Positions 35,716 to 44,007 of a stretch of 64,000 bases of DNA are shown piece after piece. Source of the stretch: Lentisphaeria bacterium (GTDB taxonomy: Bacteria > Verrucomicrobiota > Lentisphaeria > Oligosphaerales > Oligosphaeraceae); contig JAEEYQ010000024.1 in NCBI GenBank assembly GCA_016288215.1, positions 30,931-94,930 of the forward strand, written 5' to 3'. Position numbers and translations under genes: made by a program. Under the pieces are notes generated by a model. That model did no database searches, was not told where the DNA came from, and saw only the letters and a list, made by a program, of their open reading frames with translations. Each line of letters opens with the position of its first letter. Positions within the stretch are counted from its first letter, which is position 1.

Positions 35716-36868
35716 GGGGGACCTCCTTTCCCTTGGTTGTGGAACATGCGCAGTGATAGAGGGATGCGATAGCCAAGGCGGTCGCGTGGAGATTGGGACG
35801 GGCGTTGCCCATGGCCGCTTCCACGGAGCCAACTTCCTGCAGACTGGCGAAGCAGGCCGTGAAATGGCGACGAAGCGGTTCGATGTCTCCGGAGAAGGCA
35901 CCGGAGAGGAGAATGCAGGGCACGTTGGCCTCATGCGCCAAATCGGCGACGATGGAGGGCAGCTTGCCCTGGAGGGTCTGTGAGTCGGAACAGCCTTCTC
36001 CCGTGATGACCAGGTTGGCCCCTTGCAGTTGGCGGGGCAGCTCGACCAGATCGCAGAGGAGACGGGCTCCGGAGCCGCTTTTGCCCTTCAGAAGCGTGCG
36101 GAGGGCGAAGCCCATGCCGCCGGCGGCGCCGTCTCCGGGCTCATCGCAGGATTTGGCGAAACCGGCATTGCAAACTGCTGTTGACCAATGCTTTAGAGCT
36201 TGCTCCAATTGCGCGACCATGGTGGGCGTGGCGCCCTTTTGAGGGCCGAAGACCGCGGCGGCGCCATGGGGGCCCAGCAGCGGATTGGTCACATCACAGG
36301 CCACGCGGATTTGGATGCGCACCAAACGGGGGTCCATGCCACTGGCGTCGATGCGGGCCAGCCGCTGCAGCGCGCCGCCCCCATGGGGCAGCTCATGGCC
36401 GTCCGCGTCCAGCAGACGGACGCCGAGAGCCTGCATCATGCCTGCGCCGCCGTCCACCGTGGCGCTTCCGCCGATGCCCAAGGTCAGGCTCCGGACCCCC
36501 TGCCCAAGGGCGTGGAGGATGAGTTCGCCTGTTCCGAAGGTGCTGGTCACCAATGGGTTGTATTCAGATGGACGGAGGAGCTCCAGCCCACTTGCGGCGG
36601 CCATCTCCACATAGGCGCTGTCTCCAGGGAGGCATACATAGGACGCCTCCACAGGACGGCCCAGAGGATCCTGCACGGTGGTTTGGCAGCGTCGGGCGCC
36701 CGGAACCTGCTCCATGACGTCCATGGTGCCTTCGCCGCCGTCGCCCAGGGGCTGCGTCAAAATCTCCCCTTCTGGAAAGACCTCCAGAAAGGCGGAACGG
36801 ATGATTTGGCAGACTTCCGTGCAGCGGAGGGAGCGTTTGAAGGAGTCCGGGGCGATGACGACTTTCAT
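35693..36868 (-). CDS. glxK: Glycerate kinase (GarK/GlxK type)
   Basis: 391 aa. Start MKVVIAPDSFKRSLRCTEV is the family signature. The following QPLGDGGEGTMDV and the late ITGEGCSDSQTLQGKLPSIVA are also diagnostic, with GIGGSATVDGGAGMMQALG (nucleotide-binding) near residue 130. It phosphorylates D-glycerate to 2-phosphoglycerate, the entry point for glyoxylate- or tartronate-derived carbon. It is the first gene of the glxK-tetR-ribD overlapping set. An AT-rich repeat lies just upstream (36877-36925). Confidence 0.95.
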   Translation of the reverse strand: MKVVIAPDSFKRSLRCTEVCQIIRSAFLEVFPEGEILTQPLGDGGEGTMDVMEQVPGARRCQTTVQDPLGRPVEASYVCLPGDSAYVEMAAASGLELLRPSEYNPLVTSTFGTGELILHALGQGVRSLTLGIGGSATVDGGAGMMQALGVRLLDADGHELPHGGGALQRLARIDASGMDPRLVRIQIRVACDVTNPLLGPHGAAAVFGPQKGATPTMVAQLEQALKHWSTAVCNAGFAKSCDEPGDGAAGGMGFALRTLLKGKSGSGARLLCDLVELPRQLQGANLVITGEGCSDSQTLQGKLPSIVADLAHEANVPCILLSGAFSGDIEPLRRHFTACFASLQEVGSVEAAMGNARPNLHATALAIASLYHCACSTTKGKEVPHGENRRS

Positions 36869-36876
36869 TGCAGGAT

Positions 36877-36925
36877 GTATAAGTATTTGATAATAAACAA
36901 GTTATGTATTTATAAATCCTTTTGG
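36877..36925. repeat. Dispersed TTGATAAT-type AT-rich repeat, glxK upstream copy
   Basis: TAAGTATTTGATAATAAACA then AGTTATGTATTTATAAATCC. The same order, with about 70-75% identity by eye, is present inverted inside tatD at 49040-49085. Translated on one strand, the two give YKYLIINKLCIYKSF and CKYLIINNLQIFQSF. Confidence 0.65.
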
Positions 36926-36937
36926 CGAAGGCATTTG

Positions 36938-38218
36938 TCAGAAGGAGTAGGTCAGGGACATGCTGTAGAGGTCCGCGCTGGCGGTCACCTTGCCGTTGAG
37001 TTGGGCGTTGCCGTCCAGCATGGGCTCATGCATGTTCTTGCTGTCGAAGAAGATATGAGTATAGGCCAGGTCAAGGCGCAGATTTTCGGTCCAGTGGTAG
37101 CTGGCGCCGAAGCAGAGCCAGAAGCGGTTTTCATCCGGAAGATGGGTGTTGCGGTTGCGGGCGTTGCGGACCGGCGTCTCGTCGAAGGCGACACCCGTGC
37201 GGAGGGTCCATTTGGCGTTCACATCATATTCCGTGCCAACGGCATAGCGCCAGCAGTCCTTCCAGTTCATCTTGGTGGATTGAGAGCGGGTTCCGCCGAG
37301 AGCCTCCGCCACACGACGGTCGAAGGAGACGCTCAGCTCGTCCATGACGCTCCATTCCGTCCAGCTGATGTCGCCCATGACGCGCCATTGGGTGGTCACG
37401 TCCTGAATGACGCCGAAGTTGACCATGCTGGGCAGGTGGAGTTTGGCGTCCGCGTCGTCACGGACTTTTTTGCCGGTGAAGGGGGATTTGCGGACACGGG
37501 CTTCCAGATCCAAGTCATGGTTGATGCGGGAGCGATAGCCTAAACCGATGCTCGTGCCGGTCATGGGACGGTACAGGATACCGGCGGTGAAGCCGAAGGC
37601 CACGCCGTCTCCCTGCAGCTTCAGCTGGGAGTCCTGCAGATAGCCGCCAGACATGAAGGAATACGGAATCATTTGGGAGAGACAGACATCCGCATGCTCT
37701 GTGATAAGTCCTGCGCCGATGGACAGGTCATCGCGGATCTTGTAGGCCAGCGTGGCGCTCAAATCGAGGACGGCGATTTCCGTGTCCTGTGACGAATAGC
37801 GGCCCTTCCAGGTGCTCGCGTAGGAAATGGCCGTGCCTGACGTGGCGGACATGCCCAGTCCCATGGACAGCTTGTCGTTGATGGGATGGACCCAATAGAA
37901 GTTGGGGATGGCCGCCCAGCCGCCCATGTTGTCGCCGTTGCCGCCCGTGACATTGACGCTGCCGCGGTCGTTGAAATGGCATTGGGTGTCCAAAAAGTGG
38001 GAGCCGATGGTCAGACGGTCTTGTTCGGCCAGACCGGCGGTGGCGGGGTTGAAGTAGATGGAGCCGGGTTCATTGGCGTCGGCGGTCATGCCGCCCAACG
38101 CGCGGCCGAGACCGGCGGTGCTCTGCTCTAGAATGGAGAATCCCGCTCCGAAGGTGGGAACAACGGTGGCCAGCAGCAACATGCTCTGGCAGAGGCGTTT
38201 TCTCAAAGTGCTCAACAT
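36938..38218 (-). CDS. fadL: Outer-membrane porin of the OmpP1/FadL/TodX family
   Basis: 426 aa. After a signal peptide cleaved near FGA, the mature N-terminus GFSILEQSTAGLGRALGG and NEPGSIYFNPATAG is the FadL hallmark, the plug that closes the barrel. About 14 amphipathic beta strands follow, ending LYSMSLTYSF, whose terminal Phe is the usual outer-membrane insertion signal. It should let hydrophobic compounds such as long-chain fatty acids cross the outer membrane. It stands alone, with its own promoter at 38297-38325. No fad genes are adjacent. Confidence 0.93.
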   Translation of the reverse strand: MLSTLRKRLCQSMLLLATVVPTFGAGFSILEQSTAGLGRALGGMTADANEPGSIYFNPATAGLAEQDRLTIGSHFLDTQCHFNDRGSVNVTGGNGDNMGGWAAIPNFYWVHPINDKLSMGLGMSATSGTAISYASTWKGRYSSQDTEIAVLDLSATLAYKIRDDLSIGAGLITEHADVCLSQMIPYSFMSGGYLQDSQLKLQGDGVAFGFTAGILYRPMTGTSIGLGYRSRINHDLDLEARVRKSPFTGKKVRDDADAKLHLPSMVNFGVIQDVTTQWRVMGDISWTEWSVMDELSVSFDRRVAEALGGTRSQSTKMNWKDCWRYAVGTEYDVNAKWTLRTGVAFDETPVRNARNRNTHLPDENRFWLCFGASYHWTENLRLDLAYTHIFFDSKNMHEPMLDGNAQLNGKVTASADLYSMSLTYSF

Positions 38219-38296
38219 GGTCGTTTCTTTCTTTTGGGGTTTGATTGGGTTCTGATTGCGGTTGTTCGCGCGAGATGGTTTTCATGCTTTCGCCAT

Positions 38297-38332
38297 ACCA
38301 TAGTGCCGCTTTTGAAGCCTGTCAACCTGACA
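38297..38332 (-). promoter_or_regulatory. fadL promoter with overlapping TGTCA palindrome
   Basis: TTGACA and TATGGT are 17 bases apart (38325-38297, minus strand). The palindrome TGTCA-ACC-TGACA (38320-38332) overlaps the -35 box, as a repressor site would. The -10 box is about 78 bases before the ATG. Confidence 0.6.
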
Positions 38333-38457
38333 AATTGCAATTTTTTACAAAAAGTGTGAAAATGTCATAATCGTTGGCGATTGACGCTTTGGCATTCCAA
38401 TGAATTTGTTGGGAATTTCTGGCGAAGCAGGCTTTCGGAAGGACGGTCTCTCAGCTT

Positions 38458-39549
38458 CTAGAGCACGGCCACTCTTTGAATGCTGTATTTTTCAGCCAGT
38501 TTGTCAAGATTGTCGTGGCATTTCTGATCCACGGGGATGCCGTGTAAATTGTTGAAATCCTCTGCCTCGAATTCCTTTTCACCTGCGACAAAGACCCGCT
38601 CGCAACCCTCTGCGCGGGGCGTTTCCTTTAGCTTGCGGATGAGTTCATCCATATCGGACTTGAATTTTGCGGGTTCCAAAAACGCCGACAGCTTGAATGC
38701 CCCAAAGCTGTGGTGCACGATTCCGCCCGCCTCTGGAAAATCATAGACGTCAGGACTTGTCTTTCCGTTGGAGAGCATTCCGCACATGATGTCCACCATC
38801 ATGCTTAGGCCATATCCCTTGTGGCCGCTGAAGAGTTCGCCGAAACCTCCCAAGGGGAGCAGACCGCCGCCACGGCGATTCATCATATCGTCCAGAACCT
38901 GTCGTGCATCGCTGGCGGGATGACCCGTTGCATCGACCGCCCATCCGTCCGGCAGTGGTTTGTTCAGGCGGTCATAGACCTCCAGTTTTCCGCGTGGAAC
39001 GGTCGTTGTGGCCATGTCCAGGACGAATGGTCGTTCCTTGCCCGCCGGCGCGGCAAATGCAATTGGGTTGGTTCCACACATCACGGTGCGTCCGAACGTG
39101 GGGACTCCCAGAGCCGCAGTGTTTGTCATGCATATGCCAATCATATCATGGGGAAGTGCCATCATCGCGTAGTATCCTGCAATTCCAAAGTGGTTGGAGT
39201 TGCGCACGACGCCCCAGGCCATTCCACAGTTTTCCGCCTTTTCGATGACGGTTTCCATGGTGCGGCGGCTTACAGGGAAGCCCATTCCCGCGTTGGCATC
39301 CACAGCCAGGCTAGTGGGAGTTTCGCGTAGAATCGTCTCTTTGGCATTGGGAATGATAACACCTGTTTCGATGCCCCTGATGTAGCGAATCATCCGTGCC
39401 ACGCCATGGGAGGGAATGCCGCGCGCATCCGCTTCAACGAGGACGGTGGAGGAAAGCAGCGCATCCTCCCAGTCGATGCCAGCGCACTCAAAGACTTTTG
39501 CGCAGAACTCTGTCAGAGCCTTGCGTTCAATGCGAATCGATTTTTCCAT
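38458..39549 (-). CDS. Ldh-family NAD(P)-dependent dehydrogenase (malate/L-lactate/ureidoglycolate type)
   Basis: 363 aa, type 2 (non-Rossmann) Ldh family: ADARGIPSHGVARMIRYI, NSNHFGIAGYYA (catalytic His), GTNPIAFAAP, VLDMATTTVPRGKL and GGFGELFSGHKGYGLSMMVDI are all diagnostic. Members reduce or oxidise 2-keto/2-hydroxy acids. Only 8 bp from the KDG kinase upstream, so it is probably the second gene of a sugar-acid operon, perhaps acting on a 2-keto acid. The exact substrate cannot be told. Confidence 0.93.
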   Translation of the reverse strand: MEKSIRIERKALTEFCAKVFECAGIDWEDALLSSTVLVEADARGIPSHGVARMIRYIRGIETGVIIPNAKETILRETPTSLAVDANAGMGFPVSRRTMETVIEKAENCGMAWGVVRNSNHFGIAGYYAMMALPHDMIGICMTNTAALGVPTFGRTVMCGTNPIAFAAPAGKERPFVLDMATTTVPRGKLEVYDRLNKPLPDGWAVDATGHPASDARQVLDDMMNRRGGGLLPLGGFGELFSGHKGYGLSMMVDIMCGMLSNGKTSPDVYDFPEAGGIVHHSFGAFKLSAFLEPAKFKSDMDELIRKLKETPRAEGCERVFVAGEKEFEAEDFNNLHGIPVDQKCHDNLDKLAEKYSIQRVAVL

Positions 39550-39557
39550 AAATCCAC

Positions 39558-40583
39558 CTATCTCTGAACTCGTCCCGAACCATCGCCGGCCATCAGCTGA
39601 CGGATTTCCGCCACCGTGGAAAGATTCACATCCAATTCAATGGAGTGTTTCAGACAGGAAGCCGCCGCCGCGTATTCGACCGTATCCTGGGGCGACATGC
39701 CGGTGCCGATGCCATAGAGTAACCCTGCCGCAAAGGAATCTCCCCCGCCAACGCGATCCACGATGTGCACATTGTATTCTCTGGAGAAATAGGCTGTGCC
39801 TTCCGTGAAATACATGGCTCCCCAGATGTTGTCCGACGCGCTGATGCTCTGGCGCAGAGTAATGCCGATTCCCCTGATGTTCGGGAAACGCTCGACAAGC
39901 CTGCGGGCCACCTGCGTGTAGCCATCGCGGCTCAGTTTTCCGGCGATGACGTCTGAATCTGGCGCATGGATGCCGAGCACCTTGTCCGCATCCTCCTCGT
40001 TGGCGATGAGGTAGTCCACAAGTTCAAGAAGCTTGCCCATGGTTTTTCCCGCCTGTTCCGTCGTCCAGAGATTTTTGCGATAATTGAGATCGCAACTGAT
40101 GACGACTCCCGCTTCCTTTGCCGCGCGGCAGGCGGCCTCAACCACAGCGGGCATCCCTTCGCTCAATGCAGGGGTGATTCCTGTGAAGTGGAAATATCCC
40201 GCGCCGTCAAAAATGGCCTTCCAGTTGAAATCTTCCGGACTGGAAGTGGAAATCGCAGTGTGCTTTCGGTCGTAAATGACCTTGCTTGGCCGTTGCGAAG
40301 CTCCCTTTTCCACATAAAAAACGCCTATTCTGTCCCCGCCAAACACAATATGCCGCGTTCCCACGTTCAGCCGTCGCAATTCACCGATTGCGCATTGTGC
40401 GATCGCATTGTCCGGCAGCCGCGTGACAAAATCCGTCTCCACGCCCATAATCGCCAAAGACGCGCAGACATTCGCCTCGGCTCCTGTGTAGTAGCACATG
40501 AAGCAATTCCCCTGACCGAAGCGAAGATAGCCCGGAGGCCCCAGCCGCAGCATCATATCTCCAAAGCCTACCATGCGTTTCAT
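39558..40583 (-). CDS. kdgK: 2-dehydro-3-deoxygluconate kinase (PfkB family)
   Basis: 341 aa. Start GFGDMMLRLGPPGYLRFGQ and GAEANVCASLAIMG are typical of KdgK. HFTGITPALSEG, CDLNYRKNLW (phosphate/adenine region), LIANEEDADKVLG and DRVGGGDSFAAGLLYG (catalytic Asp in GGGDSF) follow the PfkB order. It makes KDPG for Entner-Doudoroff-type cleavage of uronates. No KDPG aldolase is visible in the window. AAGGAG lies 8 nt before the ATG. With the downstream Ldh-family gene it links the region to pectin/alginate/uronate use. Confidence 0.9.
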   Translation of the reverse strand: MKRMVGFGDMMLRLGPPGYLRFGQGNCFMCYYTGAEANVCASLAIMGVETDFVTRLPDNAIAQCAIGELRRLNVGTRHIVFGGDRIGVFYVEKGASQRPSKVIYDRKHTAISTSSPEDFNWKAIFDGAGYFHFTGITPALSEGMPAVVEAACRAAKEAGVVISCDLNYRKNLWTTEQAGKTMGKLLELVDYLIANEEDADKVLGIHAPDSDVIAGKLSRDGYTQVARRLVERFPNIRGIGITLRQSISASDNIWGAMYFTEGTAYFSREYNVHIVDRVGGGDSFAAGLLYGIGTGMSPQDTVEYAAAASCLKHSIELDVNLSTVAEIRQLMAGDGSGRVQR

Positions 40584-40685
40584 GATGGAATCTCCTTATT
40601 TGTTAATGAGCCAAATATGTTGATCAGTGGGGATGGATGAGAGCAAGTCAAGTTGATTTACATGAAAAGGGAATTCCAAATTCTG

Positions 40686-40742
40686 TTGCAATTTTCAGAA
40701 TTGCAATGAGTTGTTGACATCCAGCCACCGGTCTCGTATAAC
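40686..40742 (+). promoter_or_regulatory. Consensus promoter next to a perfect palindrome
   Basis: TTGACA (40714-40719), a 17-base spacer and TATAAC (40737-40742), near-perfect sigma-70. Seven bases upstream lies TTGCAATT-TTCAG-AATTGCAA (40686-40706). Transcription would run right, toward the exbB operon 240 bases away. The palindrome may instead belong to the divergent kdgK operon, whose start is about 100 bases to the left. Confidence 0.6.
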
Positions 40743-40888
40743 CAATGATCTACTCTCAACCTTTTCTCGGCTTCAACCATCAACACATTTGCGCATTATC
40801 CTCTTTTTGAGTCCAAGATAGACATACTATGATTGTCCTTGTGCAAATTTCAAGCAGGATAACCGATAAGAATCGTTGGGGAATGCTG

Positions 40889-40916
40889 TTCGTGAATTGA
40901 ACCTTAGGAATATAAT
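40889..40916 (+). promoter_or_regulatory. Second promoter for the exbB operon
   Basis: TATAAT at 40911-40916 is perfect, with a poor -35 TTCGTG 16 bases upstream. It is only 68 bases from the exbB ATG, so it is the likelier proximal start. Confidence 0.45.
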
Positions 40917-40984
40917 GTTACATTAATGGTAGCATGGCTGCCGCGGGGCAGTGCAAGGGACATGAGAAGTACAGGAAAGCACCT

Positions 40985-41674
40985 ATGGATTTTTTCGCGA
41001 ACAATTTTATGCAGCAGCTGTTGAAGGAAGGTGGTCCCATCGCCTATGTCCTGCTGGGCTTTCTGGTCATCGCGACGATGATCTTCCTTGAGCGCTTCTT
41101 TTATTGCCATCGAGCCACCATCGACACCAGCGAGCTGCTGCGGGGGCTCTTCAACGTGATTCGAAACCATAAGCGGACGGAGGCCATGGCGCTGTGCGAC
41201 AACACTCCCGGGCCTGTGTCCCGCGTGATCCGCGCGGCCGTCAGCCATGCGGACCAGAGCGAGGGGGCCATCCGCCAGTCCGTGGAGGAGACGGCACTTT
41301 CGGAAATTCCTCGGCTGGAACGACATATTAAACTTCTGGCCTGTCTGGGGCGAGTGGCTCCCATCATGGGACTATTGGGGACCTTCCTGAGTCTGATGAA
41401 CATCTTCAAGAAGATGGAGGAGGAGGGGCATTTCGTGGAGGCGCTCCAGCTGGCTCCGGACATTCGCACCGCGTTGATCACCACGGCGTTAGGGCTATTG
41501 GTGGCGTTGTTGGTGGAGTTGGCGTATTTCATTCTGTCGGAGAAGATTGACAAGATCATCCAGGAGATGGAGAAGGGGTCCAACGAGATGATCTCCTTCC
41601 TGCTGTCCCTGCGGATGGAGAAATCCGGCGAAGAGACGGAAGTGGTTGAACCAGAGGTGGATGAGAAGTCATGA
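40985..41674 (+). CDS. exbB: MotA/TolQ/ExbB-family proton channel subunit
   Basis: 229 aa from the ATG at 40985 with AGGAAAG upstream; the extension to 40934 is rejected. Three membrane spans: residues about 12-35 (GGPIAYVLLGFLVIATMIF), about 112-140 (ACLGRVAPIMGLLGTFLSLMNIF, with the conserved proline and glycine set) and about 155-180 (ALITTALGLLVALLVELAYF). It should form the pentameric proton channel that powers ExbD/TonB or TolR/TolA. The gene overlaps exbD by 4 bp (ATGA). Confidence 0.94.
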   Translation: MDFFANNFMQQLLKEGGPIAYVLLGFLVIATMIFLERFFYCHRATIDTSELLRGLFNVIRNHKRTEAMALCDNTPGPVSRVIRAAVSHADQSEGAIRQSVEETALSEIPRLERHIKLLACLGRVAPIMGLLGTFLSLMNIFKKMEEEGHFVEALQLAPDIRTALITTALGLLVALLVELAYFILSEKIDKIIQEMEKGSNEMISFLLSLRMEKSGEETEVVEPEVDEKS

Positions 41675-42183
41675 AACGCTGGCGGTCAACCATGGACTAT
41701 GCGCCGGGCAAGTATCCGCTGACGGTGCTGTTGGATTTGTTCTTCACCCTGCTGGTGGTCTTCATGCTGGGCAACAGCGTGGTGTTCTGGCCAGGCACAC
41801 CGGTGGAGCCGGCGCTGAGCCTGCCACGGGATCCCCATGCGACCATGCAGGTGGCCGACAAGCTCATTGTGACCATCACGAAGAACAACCAAGTCTATTT
41901 CAACGACAAGGCGCTGAAGAAGGAGGAGTTGGAGAAGGAGCTTCGGGAGCGTCTGCGGGAGAGCTACATCGCCTCGGAGCACCGCCGTGGCGATGACGAA
42001 GGCTCCACGCCTGGTCATTCGCCCATGCTGGTGCTGCGGGCGGACCGAAATCTCCCCTATGAGACTATCATGGAGATCATGTCGCTGGCGCGATCGCTGG
42101 AATTGGGGGTCTTTTTGGTCACGGATGTGGAGAAATTCGAGGTGGGGGCGCCGCAGGTCCCCGGGGAGCCTTCAGGGAAGTAG
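41671..42183 (+). CDS. exbD: ExbD/TolR-family biopolymer transport protein
   Basis: 170 aa, one N-terminal span (residues about 15-35) whose start PLTVLLDLFFTLLVVFMLG includes the conserved Asp that binds the proton. The periplasmic part (LIVTITKNNQVYFNDKALKKEELEKEL, PMLVLRADRNLPYETIMEIMSLAR) follows the ExbD peptidoglycan-facing fold. Start overlaps exbB; it abuts the next gene. Confidence 0.93.
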   Translation: MKRWRSTMDYAPGKYPLTVLLDLFFTLLVVFMLGNSVVFWPGTPVEPALSLPRDPHATMQVADKLIVTITKNNQVYFNDKALKKEELEKELRERLRESYIASEHRRGDDEGSTPGHSPMLVLRADRNLPYETIMEIMSLARSLELGVFLVTDVEKFEVGAPQVPGEPSGK

Positions 42184-43026
42184 ATGCGCATGGCAGGACA
42201 CATTGGGGAGCCGAGCGGAGCCATGGGGCGCCGTCAGAGGCTGGACACGCTGTTGGCGGTGGCCATTAGCGTGGCGTTCTATTCCCTTGGCGTCTTAGTG
42301 AAGGTGAAGCCAACCACTTACGTGCAGGAGACGGAGCAGAGGCCGGACAACATTGTGGTCAGCCTGATGCCGCCGACTTCCGACCAAGGCGGCGTGGAGC
42401 GGATGCTCTACGATTGGACTCTGATTGAGGACCCCGCCTTCTTCTATCGCACCAATGACACGTTGGGCTACGGGAAGATGCGTCCCCATGGCAGTCGCGA
42501 CGGCCACAGCCCCATGGAGACGCCCGTCTGGCAGCCCACGCCGGTTTTGTTTGGGGAGCAGTCACCGCTGACTTTGGGGTCCACCATGCCGCCGATTGCG
42601 CAAGTCCTTATGGAGGAATGGCCGACGGACACGGTGGTGGAGGCGCCATCGGAGACGCCGCTTCCTCGCCGGCGGGGCGTCTTCTGGTTCAACAGCCGCG
42701 GGGAACGGCTTCTGGAGCCGCCCGATGTGTCCCTTTCCGCGCTTCAGGAGGCCTATGACCGCCAAAGACCCAAACGGCTCAGTGTGTTCGAAGTCAGTTA
42801 TCTGCCGGGACTTGCGTTACCGCGAATTTTAGTGCGGGAGAGCTGCGGCAATCGTGACATCGACGAGATTCTCATGACGGCGCTGCGGGCCTGCCTTCTG
42901 AAGAAGGACGCCCCGTCCGGCGGCTTGTCATGGGCGGGGCGGCGGCCGTGGGCGGACATGACCCTGCAGGTCAGTTGCCAGTTGGCGAAAGAAACGGCGG
43001 CGTCAGGAGCAACGCCCACGAAATGA
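42184..43026 (+). CDS. TonB/TolA-like energy-transducer candidate
   Basis: 280 aa with one N-terminal membrane span (residues about 20-42, RLDTLLAVAISVAFYSLGVLVKVKP) and a proline-rich middle (TPVWQPTPVLFGEQ, PSETPLPRRRG). The C-terminal 80 residues (SVFEVSYLPGLALPRILVRESCG, DIDEILMTALRACLLKK) follow the TonB-C strand-helix-strand order only loosely. Position right after exbBD is the main argument for a TonB role; no family match is obvious from sequence. The TGA overlaps the next ATG (ATGA). Confidence 0.65.
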   Translation: MRMAGHIGEPSGAMGRRQRLDTLLAVAISVAFYSLGVLVKVKPTTYVQETEQRPDNIVVSLMPPTSDQGGVERMLYDWTLIEDPAFFYRTNDTLGYGKMRPHGSRDGHSPMETPVWQPTPVLFGEQSPLTLGSTMPPIAQVLMEEWPTDTVVEAPSETPLPRRRGVFWFNSRGERLLEPPDVSLSALQEAYDRQRPKRLSVFEVSYLPGLALPRILVRESCGNRDIDEILMTALRACLLKKDAPSGGLSWAGRRPWADMTLQVSCQLAKETAASGATPTK

Positions 43027-43286
43027 TTGAAATCACCATACGACATGGCATGCTGTTGTTCAGCATCCTTTTGGTTCTCGGGACGTTAGGACTATATATC
43101 GTGATGCTGCTGCGGGAGCGCGGCCGCGCGTGGGAGAATTCCCGTCAGCGGCTGGGCCATTGTCAGGCCTGCCACAGCACCTTCATCATCCCGCGACATG
43201 ATCCGGGCCTGCGCTGCCCCGCCTGCGGCGGCACACTGATTGAAAGCAATGGCATGGCGGCCCATGGAAAGCGGGGGGCGCTATGA
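43023..43286 (+). CDS. Small membrane protein with a zinc ribbon
   Basis: 87 aa. One span at residues 8-27 (GMLLFSILLVLGTLGLYIVML) is followed by a cytoplasmic-looking basic region and a C-x2-C-x17-C-x2-C zinc ribbon (HCQACHSTF, LRCPACGG). The start overlaps the previous stop by 4 bp and its own TGA overlaps the rsmD ATG, so its expression is fixed between the two. No known family; perhaps an adaptor for membrane-associated RNA methylation or the TonB complex. Confidence 0.75.
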   Translation: MIEITIRHGMLLFSILLVLGTLGLYIVMLLRERGRAWENSRQRLGHCQACHSTFIIPRHDPGLRCPACGGTLIESNGMAAHGKRGAL

Positions 43287-43867
43287 GGGTCATCAGCGGA
43301 TTGGCGCGGAGCATTCGGCTCCATGCGCCCCCTGGCCGGGCCTGCCGTCCGACGGAGGACCGGGTCAAGGAGACCTTGTTTTCCATTTTGGGGGACATGA
43401 GAGGGCATCGAGTTCTGGATCTGTTCGCCGGCACAGGCGCATTGGGCCTGGAGGCGTTGAGCCGACAGGCGGCCAGCGTCATGTGGGTGGAGCGAGAGCG
43501 GCGTCACCTAGCCTGCATCAAGGAGAATCTGGAAGCCGTCCGCCACGCCATGGGAGACGCCTGCGGCGAAACCCGAGTCCTGGGCTGCGATGTCCGCCAC
43601 TTGTCCCGCACCTTGCCCGAAGCCAGAGGAATGGTCTCCCGTGTCCTTGCGGATCCGCCATACCATCCCGAAGACGGCGAATATGGCGCAGCGGAACTCA
43701 TTGTGGACAAGGAGTTTGCGGAATGGCTTGCCCCAGATTGCATTTTGGCGTTGGAGCATGGGTCAGACGTGATACTGCCATGGTCGGAAGCGGAAAGTTG
43801 GAAGGTGCTGCGAACCCGCTCCATTGGAATTCGAACCTTAACGTTTGCACAAAGAATTGGCAATTAG
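43283..43867 (+). CDS. rsmD: 16S rRNA (guanine966-N2)-methyltransferase
   Basis: 194 aa, the normal length. It starts MRVISGLARSIRLHAPPG and has RPTEDRVKETLFSIL, the SAM loop VLDLFAGTGALGLEALSR, and the VLADPPYHPEDG catalytic DPPY motif. It methylates G966 of the small subunit rRNA. It is the last gene of the exbB-exbD-tonB-like-zinc-ribbon set, which is unexpected company for an rRNA enzyme. Confidence 0.96.
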   Translation: MRVISGLARSIRLHAPPGRACRPTEDRVKETLFSILGDMRGHRVLDLFAGTGALGLEALSRQAASVMWVERERRHLACIKENLEAVRHAMGDACGETRVLGCDVRHLSRTLPEARGMVSRVLADPPYHPEDGEYGAAELIVDKEFAEWLAPDCILALEHGSDVILPWSEAESWKVLRTRSIGIRTLTFAQRIGN

Positions 43868-44007
43868 AAAAATTTGACCAGCGGGGGAACAAACGGGCCA
43901 TCGGCGTGTCAATGGAGAATTGACACCGTTGTGAGTCGGCGTCCGAACGGCGCGGACAATGGTTTTCTCTATACAACTATCTACTATATAGAAACAGGAA
44001 AGAAGGC

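Noticed and set aside
36200..37543. 447-aa plus-strand frame spanning glxK and fadL
   Set aside because: Crosses two well-supported genes and an intergenic repeat; composition is that of an antisense frame.
43906..43926. GTGTCAAT/ATTGACAC hairpin after rsmD as a terminator
   Set aside because: 8-bp stem but followed by CGTTGTGAG rather than Ts; could be an operator for the ABC cluster, too weak to list.
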